NCBI GenBank assembly: GCA_002344055.1
Contig: DDTH01000006.1
Coordinates: 349,037 to 413,036, forward strand
Length of the DNA stretch: 64,000 nt
Source: Sphingomonadales bacterium UBA2369
GTDB lineage: Bacteria; Pseudomonadota; Alphaproteobacteria; Sphingomonadales; Sphingomonadaceae
Direction of reading: 5' to 3'
Position 1 is the first letter of the stretch. Each line of letters opens with the position of its first letter. The translations under genes were made by a program, and so were the position numbers. Positions 32,107 through 41,519 of the stretch are shown here, piece by piece. The notes beneath the pieces are model-generated. The model saw only the letters and a program-made list of their open reading frames with translations, had not been told where the DNA came from and did no database searches.

Positions 32107-32637
32107 TCAAGTCTTTCGCCTTGATCGACCCCGTCGCCTCGATCGCGCGCCAGCCGCTCTTGGCTTGGAATGTCGTGTCCGGGGGTCGAAGGCTTCCCCT
32201 TCGCGAAGGCGCTCCTTCGAAAGCGCTCTTGCGATCAGTCCGTCGAACAGGTCCATGCTGGCTTTGTTCTTCCGCTTCGACAGGGCCGCGAATACGACCG
32301 CGAGCAGTCCGCTGTTCCGCATGACGTGAGTGAGCCTGGTGCCGGTCCCGGCCGCCTCGAGCTCGAAGCTCTCGTCCGTCGCGAAGATGCGGCGGACGCC
32401 CTGGCGCCAGGCCAGCCTGGCGGGCTCGGCGAGATCGACGATGTCGGCGTCAACCGTGATCCATCGATTGGACTTCAGGCTGAGCCGGCGGGAGTAGCGG
32501 ATCTGGCCGCCTGGCGACGCCTCGCCGCTGACCCGGAGGAGCGGATGCCAGCGCTCGTAGCCCGCGAAGTCGGTGAGCACTGCCCATACGCGCTCGGGTG
32601 GCGCCGGGAGGTTGGTGATGGTGCGTGTCTCGGGCAT
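32107..32637 (-). CDS. SRPBCC-family protein
   Basis: A 176-aa START-like (SRPBCC) domain. It begins MPETRTITNLPAPPERVWAV, the usual first strand plus helix with P-x-x-x-V-W, then LTDFAGYERWHPLLRVSGEA, and ends with a long helix and a basic tail (GARSRRRGRSRRKT). Such proteins bind hydrophobic ligands in a closed barrel. Its role in the metal operon is unknown. It is the last gene of the long czc operon, 28 bp after the CDF gene. GAGGAG lies about 8 bases before the ATG. Confidence 0.78.
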   Translation of the reverse strand: MPETRTITNLPAPPERVWAVLTDFAGYERWHPLLRVSGEASPGGQIRYSRRLSLKSNRWITVDADIVDLAEPARLAWRQGVRRIFATDESFELEAAGTGTRLTHVMRNSGLLAVVFAALSKRKNKASMDLFDGLIARALSKERLREGEAFDPRTRHSKPRAAGARSRRRGRSRRKT

Positions 32638-32665
32638 TCCGTCGCTCCTCGGCGGGGTGCTGTCG

Positions 32666-33562
32666 CTAGGGGTGGAGTTGCGGAGCGTCGCCGCAGGGCT
32701 CGGCCTCCACCTGGATGGTGGTGTGCTCGATCCCGAACCGCTGGCGCAGCAGCGCGGCGGTGGCGAGCCGGACGGTCTCGCCCTCGTGACCCGGCGCCAG
32801 GACCACATGCACGGAGGCGCTGACGTCGTCGCTGGTGAGCGACCAGACGTGCAGGTCGTGGACGCCGGCGACGCCCGGCGCCGCGGCGATGGCGCTCCTG
32901 ACGTCGGGAAGGCGCATTCCGCGCGGCACACCCTCGAGGAGGATGTGCGTCGTGTCCTTCAGCAGGAGCCAGGTGCGCGGCAGGACCCACAGCCCGATGC
33001 CGATGGCAACGACGGGGTCGACCCACTGCCAGCCGGTGAGCATGATCGTGACTGCGCCGGCGATGACCCCGACCGAGCCGAGCATGTCCGCCCAGACTTC
33101 GAGATAGGCGCCCTTGACGTTGAGGCTCCTGTCCTTGCCGGACATGAGCAGTCGCATCGCGACCAGGTTCACGATGAGGCCGATCGCCGCGACGACGAGC
33201 ATGCCGACCGACTGGACCTCGGCGGGCTCGAAGAAGCGGGCGATGCCTTCCCACAATACATAGCCGGCGACCGCGAAGAGCAGCAGCGCGTTGAATGCCG
33301 CCGCCAGGATCTCGAAGCGCCGGTACCCGAAGGTTCGGCTGTCGTCGGCCGGGCGCTGCCCGATCCTGACCGCGGCCAGGGCGATGGCGAGCGCCGCGGC
33401 GTCGGTGAACATGTGCGCCGCGTCCGACAGCAGCGCGAGGCTGTTGAAGACGTAGGCGCCGATCACCTCGGCGACCAGGAACGTCGAGGTCAGCGCCAGC
33501 GCGATGCCGAGCATCCTGCCGTTGGCGCCGGCCGTGTGGCTGTGGTCGTGACCCGCACTCAT
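32666..33562 (-). CDS. CDF-family zinc/cadmium exporter (CzcD-like)
   Basis: A 298-aa cation diffusion facilitator. The TM2 site is SDAAHMFTD (HxxxD), and the TM5 region reads EVWADMLGS, with Glu or Trp where His is common. The C-terminal cytosolic domain has GVHDLHVWSLTSD and the end FGIEHTTIQVE, as in CzcD/ZitB. The N-terminus is His-rich (SAGHDHSHTAG). The start overlaps the stop of the preceding CDF gene (ATGA, 33559-33562). Confidence 0.9.
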   Translation of the reverse strand: MSAGHDHSHTAGANGRMLGIALALTSTFLVAEVIGAYVFNSLALLSDAAHMFTDAAALAIALAAVRIGQRPADDSRTFGYRRFEILAAAFNALLLFAVAGYVLWEGIARFFEPAEVQSVGMLVVAAIGLIVNLVAMRLLMSGKDRSLNVKGAYLEVWADMLGSVGVIAGAVTIMLTGWQWVDPVVAIGIGLWVLPRTWLLLKDTTHILLEGVPRGMRLPDVRSAIAAAPGVAGVHDLHVWSLTSDDVSASVHVVLAPGHEGETVRLATAALLRQRFGIEHTTIQVEAEPCGDAPQLHP

Positions 33563-34521
33563 GATGCCGTCCTTTCGTCCTGTTCGGGGTCGGCCGCGCA
33601 GTCCGGCACGGCGGCCTGGTCGTGGTCGACACCCGAGCGATGCTCGATCTCGAGGGTGGTGTGCTGGATGCCGAACCGGTGCCGGAGCTCCGTTCGCAGC
33701 CGTTCCTTGGCCATGGTCGCGCGGGCGAGGTCGGGATTGTCCAGGACCAGGTGCGCCTCGAGCGCGAGAATGCCCTCCTCGCGGCGCCAGAGATGGACGT
33801 GGTGGACCTCCACCACGCCGCGGCAGGCCCTCAGCGTTCGCATGAGGGCGTCATGGTCGAAACCCTGCGGCGCGGTGTCGATCAACACCGAGATCGTCTC
33901 GCGCATCTCCCGGCCGCCGTGCCAGAACATGTAGAGGGCGATGATCGCGGTCGCCGCGGGATCGACCCAGGCCGCGCCCTGTCCCCAGACCAGCACGGCG
34001 CCGGCCGCGACGAGGACCGCGACCGTCGCCAGCGCGTCGGCGATCATGTGGAGATAGGTCGCCTTGACGTTGAGCGAGCCCAGGTCCCGCCGCAGCACCC
34101 ACGCGGCGAGCAGGTCCTCGACGAGCGCGATGGCGCCGACGATGAGCATCGTCGTGCCCGCCAGCTCCTGTGGCTGGGACGAGGTCAGGCGGGTTCCCGC
34201 CTCGACCAGCAGGTAGACGCCGATCATGATCAGCGTGGTCAGGTTTATCAGGGCGCCGACCGTCTCGACCCGTCCGAAGCCGAAGCTCCGGCTGCGGTCG
34301 GCGGGCCGCTGGGCGATGCGGTAGGCGATGTAGGCGATCAGCACCGACACCGCGTCGCTGGCATTGTGGGCGGCATCGGCGAGCAGCGCGAGGCTGCCCG
34401 ACACGATGCCGCCGACCACCTCGGCGACGGTGATCCCGAGGTTGAGAGCGAGCGCGATCAGGAGACGGCGGCCTCGGCCCGCCGCCCCCTTTTTCGATGA
34501 CGAGGCGTGAGCGTGGCTCAT
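33559..34521 (-). CDS. second CDF-family metal exporter (ZitB/CzcD-like)
   Basis: A 320-aa cation diffusion facilitator. TM2 has LADAAHNASD (HxxxD) and TM5 has HMIADALATVAV (HxxxD), a complete Zn-type site. The cytosolic domain has VVEVHHVHLWRREEG and FGIQHTTLEIEH. The tail is Asp/Glu/Cys-rich. The ATG at 34521 lies four bases after the czcA stop; the longer frame to 34569 overlaps czcA. It differs clearly from the next CDF gene, so it is not a recent duplicate. Confidence 0.9.
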   Translation of the reverse strand: MSHAHASSSKKGAAGRGRRLLIALALNLGITVAEVVGGIVSGSLALLADAAHNASDAVSVLIAYIAYRIAQRPADRSRSFGFGRVETVGALINLTTLIMIGVYLLVEAGTRLTSSQPQELAGTTMLIVGAIALVEDLLAAWVLRRDLGSLNVKATYLHMIADALATVAVLVAAGAVLVWGQGAAWVDPAATAIIALYMFWHGGREMRETISVLIDTAPQGFDHDALMRTLRACRGVVEVHHVHLWRREEGILALEAHLVLDNPDLARATMAKERLRTELRHRFGIQHTTLEIEHRSGVDHDQAAVPDCAADPEQDERTAS

Positions 34522-34525
34522 CGCA

Positions 34526-37500
34526 TCACTCGGCCGGCAGCGGGCTGCCGAACCCGTCGACGTCGTCATATGCGCCCTGGACGTGCGGCTTACCGCGCGC
34601 CCTGAGAAGCAGCTTGCTGATCGCGGGCAGGACGAACAGGGTGAGGATGGTCGCGGTGATCAGGCCGCCGATGACGACGATCGCCAGCGGCTTCTGCACC
34701 TCCGCGCCGCGGCCGGTCGCCAGCGCCATCGGCACGAAGCCGAGCGACGCCACCAGCGCGGTCATCAGCACCGGGCGGAGGCGCTTGAGCGCGCTCTCCC
34801 TGATCGCCTCCTCGGTCGGCACGCCGGCTGTCCGCATCTCCTCGACCGAGCTCATCAGGACCAGCCCGTTGAGCACGGCAATGCCGGACAGCGCGATGAA
34901 ACCCACCGCGGCCGAGATCGAGAAGGGCAGTCCGGTCAGCGCCAGCCCGAACACGCCGCCGGCGAGCGCGAACGGAATGGCCGAGTAGATGGCTAGTGCC
35001 GGCCGCCATCCACGCAGCGCTACGAACAGCAGCACGAAGATGGCGATGAACACCGCCGGGACCATGATCGAGAGCCGCTGCGTCGCCGCCTGCAGGTTCT
35101 CGAACTGGCCGCCCCACTGGATGAACACGCCTGGCGGCAGCTGGACCCGTTCCGCGACCCGCGCCTGGACCTCCTCGACGTAGGAGCCCAGGTCGCGTCC
35201 GCGGACGTTGCCCTGGACCACGACGCGGCGCTGTCCGTTCTCGCGGCTGACCTGGTTGACGCCTTCCGATGTCTCGAACCGGGCGAGCTCGCGCAGCGGG
35301 ATCGAGCGGCGCGGGCCGGCTCCGGTCTCCGGCAGCATGACCGGCAGCGCGCCGACCGCCTCCAGGTCGTCGCGCGAGACGTTGGGCAGGCGCACGACGA
35401 TCTGGAAGCGCCGGTCGCCCTCGAACACCAGGCCGGCCTCGCGACCACCGAGCGCCGCGGCGACCGTGTCGGCCACGTCCTGGATCGACAGGCCGTAGCG
35501 GGCGATGGCGTCGCGGTCGAACTGGACGTCCAGGGTCGGGAAGCCGCCGGTCTGCTCGACGCGCAGGTCGGCCGTTCCCTGCACCTCGTTCATCACCGTC
35601 TGGACCTGCGCCGCGACTTGCTGGAGCTGCTCGAGGTCGTCACCGAACACCTTCACCGCGATGTCCCCGCGGACGCCGGCGATGAGCTCGTTGAAGCGCA
35701 TCTCGATCGGCTGGCTGATCTCGAATGCGTTGCCGGTGAGCGTCGCCATCCGCTCCTCGATGCGCGCGACGATCTGGTCCTTCGTCGTGACCCCTTCCGG
35801 CCATTCGTCCCTTGGCCTGAGGATCACGAACGAATCCGAGATGTTCTGCGGCATCGGGTCGGTGGCCACCTCGGCCGTGCCGGTCTTGGAGTAAACGTAG
35901 GCGACCTCGGGGAGGCTCGATATCGCCCGCTCGATCCGCAGCTGCATGTCGAGCGACTGGTCGAGCGAGGTCGACGGGATGCGCAGCGCCTGGACGGCCA
36001 GGTCGCCCTCGTCGAGCTGCGGGATGAACTCGCGCCCGAGGCTCGAGAACAGCAGGCCGGCGAGCGCGAAGGTGGCGACACCGCCACCGATCCACGGCCA
36101 CGGCCGGCGCAGCACCTTGTCGAGCAGCGGGGCGTAGCCGCGCTTGATCCACGCGATCGGCCTGGCCTCCTTCTCCGCGACCTTGCCGCGGACCAGCAGC
36201 GCCACCATCGCCGGCACGAACGTCAGCGACAGGATGAACGCGCCGGCGAGCGCGAGCATGACGGTCGCCGCCATCGGCGTGAACATCTTGCCCTCGACAC
36301 CGGTGAAGGTGAGCAGCGGGACGAAGACGAGGAAGATGATGGCCTGGCCGTAGATGGTCGGCTTGATCATCTCCCGCGAGGCCTCGTAGACCTCGTGCAG
36401 CCGCTCCTGGAGGGTCAGCAGCCGGCCCTCGTGGTGCTGCCGCTCGGCGAAGCGCCTGAGGCAATTCTCGACGATGATGATGGATCCGTCGACGATCAGG
36501 CCGAAGTCCAATGCGCCGAGGCTCATCAGGTTGCCCGAAAGCCCGAAGCGGTTCATCCCGATCGCCATCATCAGGAAGGACAGCGGGATCACGAGCGTGG
36601 CGATGATCGCCGCGCGGATGTTGCCGAGCAGGAAGAACAGCACGGCGATGACGAGGAGCGCGCCCTCGGTCAGGTTCTTCTCGACCGTCCAGATCGTCGA
36701 TTCGACGAGGGCCGAGCGGTTGTAGAGCGGCCGGATGACGATGCCCGGGGGCAGCGATCCGGATATCTCCTCGATCCTCTCGGCCACTGCCTCGGCCACG
36801 AGCCGGCTGTTGCCGCCCGCGAGCATGAGCGCGGTGCCGACGACCGTCTCGCGGCCGTTGGTCGAGGCCGCGCCGGTGCGCAGCTCGCCCCCGATGGTGA
36901 CCGATGCGACGTCCGCGACGGTGACGGGCACGCCGTTTCGGGTGGCGATCGTGGTGCGGCGGATCTCGTCGACCTCGCGGATGCGGGCGTCTGCGCGCAC
37001 CAGCAGCGCCTCGCCGCCGCGGTCGATGAAGTTCGCGCCGACCGAGATGTTGGCGCGCTCCAGCGCGTCGGCCAGTTCGCGGAACGAGACGCCGAACCCG
37101 GCCAGCCGGCCCGGGTCGGGCTGCACCACGAACTGCTTCTCGTAGCCTCCGATGGAGTCGATCCCGGCGATGCCCTCCACCGTGCGGAGCTGCGGCCGGA
37201 TCACCCAGTCCTGCACGGTCCGGAGGTAGGCGAGCTTCGCGACGTCGTCGGTCAGCCGCTCGCCTTCGATCGTCAGATAGGAGCCGTCCGGCTGAAAGCC
37301 CGGCCGTCCCGCGACGGCGGGATTCTCCGGCGTCGCGTTGGGAGCGAACTCCACGCTCCACATCATGACCTCGCCGAGGCCTGTGGAGATCGGTCCCATC
37401 TGGGGCTCGACGCCCTCCGGCAGGGTGTCGCCGGTCTGTGCGAGCCGCTCAGCGACCTGCTGGCGGGCGAAGTAGATGTCGACATTCTCGTCGAAGATCG

Positions 37501-37783
37501 CGGTGACCTGGGTGAAGCCGTTGCGCGAGATAGAGCGGGTGTAGTCGAGCCCGGGGATGCCGGCGAGCGAGGTCTCGACCGGGAAGGTGACGAGCCGCTC
37601 CATGTCGAGGGGCCCGTATTGCGGTGCGGAGACGTTCACCTGCACCTGCTTGTTGGTGATGTCGGGAACGGCGTCGATGGGCAGCTTGAGGAGCTGGAAG
37701 ACGCCGTAGATGGCGACCACCAGCGTCAGGCCGACGACGGCCCAGCGGAAGCGGACGGAGGCGTCGAGGAGACGATCGATCAT
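34526..37783 (-). CDS. czcA: heavy-metal RND efflux pump, inner-membrane subunit
   Basis: A 1085-aa HME-RND transporter, the usual length. It starts MIDRLLDASVRFRWAVVGLTLV (TM1). The TM4 signature LDFGLIVDGSIIIVENCLRR matches the Zn/Co/Cd (HME1-like) group more than the Cu/Ag CusA group. The periplasmic porter and docking regions and the second TM block (FIALSGIAVLNGLVLMSSVEEM) are present. With CzcB and CzcC it exports divalent cations from the periplasm or cytoplasm out of the cell. It is followed by two CDF genes. Confidence 0.95.
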   Translation of the reverse strand: MIDRLLDASVRFRWAVVGLTLVVAIYGVFQLLKLPIDAVPDITNKQVQVNVSAPQYGPLDMERLVTFPVETSLAGIPGLDYTRSISRNGFTQVTAIFDENVDIYFARQQVAERLAQTGDTLPEGVEPQMGPISTGLGEVMMWSVEFAPNATPENPAVAGRPGFQPDGSYLTIEGERLTDDVAKLAYLRTVQDWVIRPQLRTVEGIAGIDSIGGYEKQFVVQPDPGRLAGFGVSFRELADALERANISVGANFIDRGGEALLVRADARIREVDEIRRTTIATRNGVPVTVADVASVTIGGELRTGAASTNGRETVVGTALMLAGGNSRLVAEAVAERIEEISGSLPPGIVIRPLYNRSALVESTIWTVEKNLTEGALLVIAVLFFLLGNIRAAIIATLVIPLSFLMMAIGMNRFGLSGNLMSLGALDFGLIVDGSIIIVENCLRRFAERQHHEGRLLTLQERLHEVYEASREMIKPTIYGQAIIFLVFVPLLTFTGVEGKMFTPMAATVMLALAGAFILSLTFVPAMVALLVRGKVAEKEARPIAWIKRGYAPLLDKVLRRPWPWIGGGVATFALAGLLFSSLGREFIPQLDEGDLAVQALRIPSTSLDQSLDMQLRIERAISSLPEVAYVYSKTGTAEVATDPMPQNISDSFVILRPRDEWPEGVTTKDQIVARIEERMATLTGNAFEISQPIEMRFNELIAGVRGDIAVKVFGDDLEQLQQVAAQVQTVMNEVQGTADLRVEQTGGFPTLDVQFDRDAIARYGLSIQDVADTVAAALGGREAGLVFEGDRRFQIVVRLPNVSRDDLEAVGALPVMLPETGAGPRRSIPLRELARFETSEGVNQVSRENGQRRVVVQGNVRGRDLGSYVEEVQARVAERVQLPPGVFIQWGGQFENLQAATQRLSIMVPAVFIAIFVLLFVALRGWRPALAIYSAIPFALAGGVFGLALTGLPFSISAAVGFIALSGIAVLNGLVLMSSVEEMRTAGVPTEEAIRESALKRLRPVLMTALVASLGFVPMALATGRGAEVQKPLAIVVIGGLITATILTLFVLPAISKLLLRARGKPHVQGAYDDVDGFGSPLPAE

Positions 37784-37849
37784 GATGCAGCGATCCTGTC
37801 GCCGCGCCGTGGGCGCGGTCGTGAGAGATGGAACGAGGGGGCGGGCCGA

Positions 37850-39058
37850 TCAGTGGCCATGTGCGGCATCGCCCGCTCCGAGCTGCGACTTGAGCGCGAA
37901 CGCTCCGACCGTGACCACGACCTGGCCGGCGCGCAGGCCTTCCGTGATCTGGACCCGACCGCCTGTCCGGCTGCCGACCGTGACGGGCGTTGCCTGGAAG
38001 CCATCGCCCTCCCGGACGAAGACGACGTCGCGGCCCTCGACCTGCTGGATCGCGTCCTCGGGCAGCACCACCGCGCCCCCCGCCTCCGAGCCGCGCGGCG
38101 TGATCCGCGCGCGCACGGCCTGGCCCTGGGTGAGGCTGGCCGGCGTCCCGGAGGGCTGGAGCACCACCGTGGCGGTGCGGCTCTGCGGGTCGAGCGAGGG
38201 CGTCGCCGACCGCACGACGGCGTCGACGGTGGAGCCGTCGGGAAGCTCGATCACGGCCGGATCCCCCGGCCTGATGCGCTGCGCGTCGGCGGCCGGCACG
38301 GCGGCGTCGACCTGCACGCGTCGCGGATCGGCGACGTTGAACAGTTCAGCGCCGGCGGTGACGTAGGCGCCGAGCTGGGTGTCCAGCTCGGTGATCCGGC
38401 CGCTGATCGGGCTTCTGACGCTGAGATAGCGTCCGTTGCCGGTCACCCCGGCCGTCGTCACCGCCGCCTGGGCGCGCTGCAGCTCCGCCTCGGCCTGGGC
38501 CCGGGCGGCGTCCGCCGCCTCGAGGTCCTGGCGCGCGGTGATGCGGGCGTTGAACAGCCGGCGCTCGCGCGCGGCCGCGGCCCGCGCCGCCTGGGCGCGC
38601 GCCGCCGCCGCGTTGCGCTCGGCGACGAAGGCGGCCGCGTCGCGGCTCTCGAGCAGGGCGATCGTCTCGCCGGCCGAGACCGGGTCGCCGAGGCGCTTGT
38701 TGATCCGCACCACCGCGCCATCGGCGCGCGCCGTTACCAGCGCCTGCCCCTCGGGCGGTGCGGCCACGGTCGCCTGGACGATGATCTCGGCGCCGATGGT
38801 GCCCTCCCGGACGGTCTCGGTGCGGATGCCGCTCGCCTCGATGCGCTCCGGCGTCATCTCGACGAAGCCCTCGCCGTGCTCCGCCTCGGCCTCTGCCGTC
38901 CCGGCGCCCTCCGCCGGTGCGGCAGAGGGTGCTGCCGGCGCCGGCGTCTCGCCGGAGTCGAGCGAGCGGCCGATGAGCACGCCGCCCACCCCGGTGACTA
39001 GCGCCACCGCGGCGGCGCCGGCGAGCCACTTCTTCCTGTTGTCGATCACGATTTCCAT
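37850..39058 (-). CDS. czcB: RND efflux periplasmic adaptor
   Basis: A 402-aa membrane fusion protein: N-terminal anchor (KKWLAGAAAVALVTGVGGVLIG), a lipoyl half (QALVTARADGAVVRINKRLGD), a long Ala/Arg-rich coiled coil (about 135-200), the second lipoyl half (RSPISGRITELDTQLGAYV), a beta-barrel and a membrane-proximal domain. It ends in GDAAHGH, a possible metal ligand. It bridges CzcA and CzcC. It sits 10 bp after czcC and 66 bp before czcA. Confidence 0.93.
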   Translation of the reverse strand: MEIVIDNRKKWLAGAAAVALVTGVGGVLIGRSLDSGETPAPAAPSAAPAEGAGTAEAEAEHGEGFVEMTPERIEASGIRTETVREGTIGAEIIVQATVAAPPEGQALVTARADGAVVRINKRLGDPVSAGETIALLESRDAAAFVAERNAAAARAQAARAAAARERRLFNARITARQDLEAADAARAQAEAELQRAQAAVTTAGVTGNGRYLSVRSPISGRITELDTQLGAYVTAGAELFNVADPRRVQVDAAVPAADAQRIRPGDPAVIELPDGSTVDAVVRSATPSLDPQSRTATVVLQPSGTPASLTQGQAVRARITPRGSEAGGAVVLPEDAIQQVEGRDVVFVREGDGFQATPVTVGSRTGGRVQITEGLRAGQVVVTVGAFALKSQLGAGDAAHGH

Positions 39059-39068
39059 CTGGATGTCC

Positions 39069-40397
39069 TTATTGGGCCGCCACGCGGCCGAGCTCGGCCG
39101 TGGCGTTGGCGAGCGCGAGGCGCGCTTCGATCAGCGCGAGCTGCGCGGTGCGGTAGGCGTTCTGGGCGTCGAGCAGTTCGAGCAGCGTCGCGCGGCCCTC
39201 CCCGTAGGAAAGCTGGGCGAGCCTGAGCGCCTCGCCGGCCTCGGGGACGGCCGAGCCCTCCAGCGCCTGCACCCGCGCCTCGGCCGCCTCGACCGCGATG
39301 ATCGCGTTCTGGCTGCGGACGCGCACCGTCGCGGAGACGTTGGCGAGGTTCGCCTCGGCCGCCCGGACATTCGACTGCGCCGCCGAGACGTTGCCCTGGT
39401 TGCGGTCGAAGATCTGCAGCGGCATCGTCAGTCCGCCGACCAGAGCGAAGTCGCCGGTCTCGCGGACGTGCCGCACGCCGATCCCCACCGCCGGGTCTAG
39501 CCGGCCCTGAGCGACCTGCGAACCGACCTCGGCCTCCGCGGCGGCGCGCTCGGCCTCGGCCAGCCTCACGTCCAGGCTTTGCTCGGGGTCGATCGAGGCT
39601 GGCTGGAGGTCAGTCAGACCGCCGGCGATCCGGTCGGGCGGGGTCGTGACGCCGAACAGGCTGGCCAGGGTCCCGCGCGCGGCGAGCTCCTCGGCCCGCG
39701 CGGCCTCAAGCTCGGCGGCTGCCTGCGCGGCGGCCGACCGGGCGCGGATGCCGCGCAGCGGCGGCTCGCGGCCCTCCTGCACGAGGATCCCGGAGACGCG
39801 CGCCAGTTCGCGGGCGTTGAACTCGTTCTCCTCTGCGATGCGCAGGCGGTCGCGCGCCGTGACGGCCCGTGCGAACTGCTGCCGGACCGCGAGGGCGAGA
39901 TCGGCTCGGGCGATGGCCAGCCGGATCTGGTCGGCCACGAGCAGCGCGCGGGCTGCCGCGACGCGGGTCCGCCTCCGGCCGCTGACGTCGAGGCGCTGGT
40001 TGAGCGAGACGGTGGCCTCGGTCTGCCGCAGGCCCGACAGCTCGCCGGTGCCGAGGAAGTTCTCGACCTCGACCGACAGCTCGGGGTTGGAGCGGAAGCC
40101 GGCCTGCCGGATCCGCGCCTGAGCGGCGTCCACGCGGGCCTGCGCCGCGAGCAGCGCCGGGGCGCGCGCCTCGGCCTCATCGAGCGCCTGTGCTAGAGTC
40201 AGGTCGGAGGGAAGCGGCCCCACTCGGGGCGCGATCGTGGGCGCCGACGGCGCGATGTTGGGTGCGGGCGGGCCGTATTCCGGCCCCGCCACGGGGGATC
40301 CGACGCGCGGCGTGGCAGGCGTTGAAACCTGCGCATGCGCGCTCGTTGCCCCCAGCACCGTGGCCGCGGCAAGCGCCGCAGCACGGAAGCTGTTCAT
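39069..40397 (-). CDS. czcC: outer-membrane efflux protein
   Basis: A 442-aa TolC-like protein with signal peptide (MNSFRAAALAAATVLGATSAHA), a Pro-rich spacer, and two OEP repeats, each made of long Ala/Glu/Arg-rich helices (LTLAQALDEAEARAPALLAAQ, RGIRARSAAAQAAAELEAA, YGEGRATLLELLDAQNAYRTA). The start at 40397 fits the signal peptide; the frame extends to 40430. It forms the outer-membrane channel of the Czc pump. Confidence 0.93.
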   Translation of the reverse strand: MNSFRAAALAAATVLGATSAHAQVSTPATPRVGSPVAGPEYGPPAPNIAPSAPTIAPRVGPLPSDLTLAQALDEAEARAPALLAAQARVDAAQARIRQAGFRSNPELSVEVENFLGTGELSGLRQTEATVSLNQRLDVSGRRRTRVAAARALLVADQIRLAIARADLALAVRQQFARAVTARDRLRIAEENEFNARELARVSGILVQEGREPPLRGIRARSAAAQAAAELEAARAEELAARGTLASLFGVTTPPDRIAGGLTDLQPASIDPEQSLDVRLAEAERAAAEAEVGSQVAQGRLDPAVGIGVRHVRETGDFALVGGLTMPLQIFDRNQGNVSAAQSNVRAAEANLANVSATVRVRSQNAIIAVEAAEARVQALEGSAVPEAGEALRLAQLSYGEGRATLLELLDAQNAYRTAQLALIEARLALANATAELGRVAAQ

Positions 40398-40462
40398 CTT
40401 GGTAGGTCTCCTGATGTCACGAAGCACCATCCGCGCGGGCGCGGACGGCTAGGCGTGGGACA

Positions 40463-40792
40463 TCAGGCGATCGGCGGTCTCAGCGCTGCGTCGGGAGCCG
40501 CACCGACCCGCCACGGGTCGGCGGACCGGATGTTGAGCTCGGCGATGGTGTGGACCGCGGGGGTCGCGGCTCCGCTGGACGGGCTGGCGACATGGTGGCC
40601 ATGGCAGCTCTGGTGCTGGTGAGCGGCCTTGCCCGAATCGCCGGGCTTCTGGTCCTGTGGACCGGGCCCGTGCCCGCCCTCGTCGGCGTGCGTGGCCTCG
40701 GCTCCGGGAGGAGCGAGGCATGCGATGTCCTCGGCAGCATGCGCCACGTTGCCCGTCCAGAGGAGGACGGCCAGGAGCATGACCCGCAGCAT
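40463..40792 (-). CDS. small exported His-rich protein in czc operon
   Basis: A 109-aa protein with a clean signal peptide (MLRVMLLAVLLWTGNVAHA). The mature part has DEGGHGPGPQ, AAHQHQSCHGHHVA and a C-terminal segment rich in Ala/Pro. No family is known to me. The His/Cys cluster suggests periplasmic Zn/Cd binding before export by CzcCBA. The open frame runs upstream to 40924 into the CDF gene; the start at 40792 is chosen for the signal peptide although no strong ribosome-binding site is visible. Confidence 0.6.
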   Translation of the reverse strand: MLRVMLLAVLLWTGNVAHAAEDIACLAPPGAEATHADEGGHGPGPQDQKPGDSGKAAHQHQSCHGHHVASPSSGAATPAVHTIAELNIRSADPWRVGAAPDAALRPPIA

Positions 40793-40889
40793 GGGGAGGA
40801 ACCGGCGCACGACGGTCCCGTAGCAGACCGCCGGCGGTTTCGGAAGGCCGTGCCCGAACATGGCTGCCGGATGGGTCGGGGGCATCGCG

Positions 40890-41519
40890 CTACGCCCTGT
40901 TCGCTCGCATCGCCGGCGCCGCATCGGCCGCGACGCGGAAGGCCGACCGGAGGAACATAGCGGCGATGATCGACCCGACGACGATGTCCGGCCAGGGCGA
41001 CTGGAGCATGGCGACGGCGCCTCCGGCCAGCAGCACGCCGGTGTTCGAGATCACGTCGTTGCGGGAGCATTCGAACGTGGAGGACATGTTGAGGTCGTGC
41101 CGCCTGAACCTCCAGAGGAGGCGCAGGCAGACGAGGTTGGCCACGAGGGCGAGCGCGCCGAAGGCGATCATCAGCGCCGAGGATGGCGGCACGCCGGTCC
41201 GCAGCTTGACCGCGACGTCGATCAGGATGCCGAGGCCGAGCAGCAGGATGACGATGCCCTTCAGCAGGGCCGCCCCGGCCTTCCACCGGTCGCTTCGGGT
41301 GAGGGCGTAGAGGCTGACGCCGTAGACCAGCGCGTCGCCCAGCATGTCGGCCGCATCCGCCATCAGGGCGGTTGAGCCCGCGATGACGCCGGCCCCGAAC
41401 TCGATCACGAACATCGCCGCGTTTATGGCGAGGACGGCGACGAGCACCCGGCGCTGATCCGCCTGGACGGCCAGCCGCTCCAGTTCGGAGCCCTTGGACG
41501 AGCAGCAGCGGTCAGCCAT
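40890..41519 (-). CDS. short CDF-like cation transporter
   Basis: A 209-aa transporter domain of the CDF family without the C-terminal cytosolic domain. TM2 holds MADAADMLGD (DxxxD), and the TM5 region reads ECSRNDVISNTGVL. The N-terminus has CCSSKGSE, a possible metal-binding Cys pair. It is much shorter than the other CDFs in the window (298-321 aa). The start lies 8 bp inside the methyltransferase gene, so the two are co-translated. Confidence 0.82.
   Translation of the reverse strand: MADRCCSSKGSELERLAVQADQRRVLVAVLAINAAMFVIEFGAGVIAGSTALMADAADMLGDALVYGVSLYALTRSDRWKAGAALLKGIVILLLGLGILIDVAVKLRTGVPPSSALMIAFGALALVANLVCLRLLWRFRRHDLNMSSTFECSRNDVISNTGVLLAGGAVAMLQSPWPDIVVGSIIAAMFLRSAFRVAADAAPAMRANRA

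Noticed and set aside
32025..32324. 99-codon plus-strand frame after dmeF
   Set aside because: Mostly antisense to the SRPBCC gene, no ribosome-binding site and no recognisable domain.
35618..39001. 1127-codon open frame on the plus strand
   Set aside because: It is antisense to czcA and czcB, whose proteins match known families at full length. Long antisense frames are common in GC-rich DNA.
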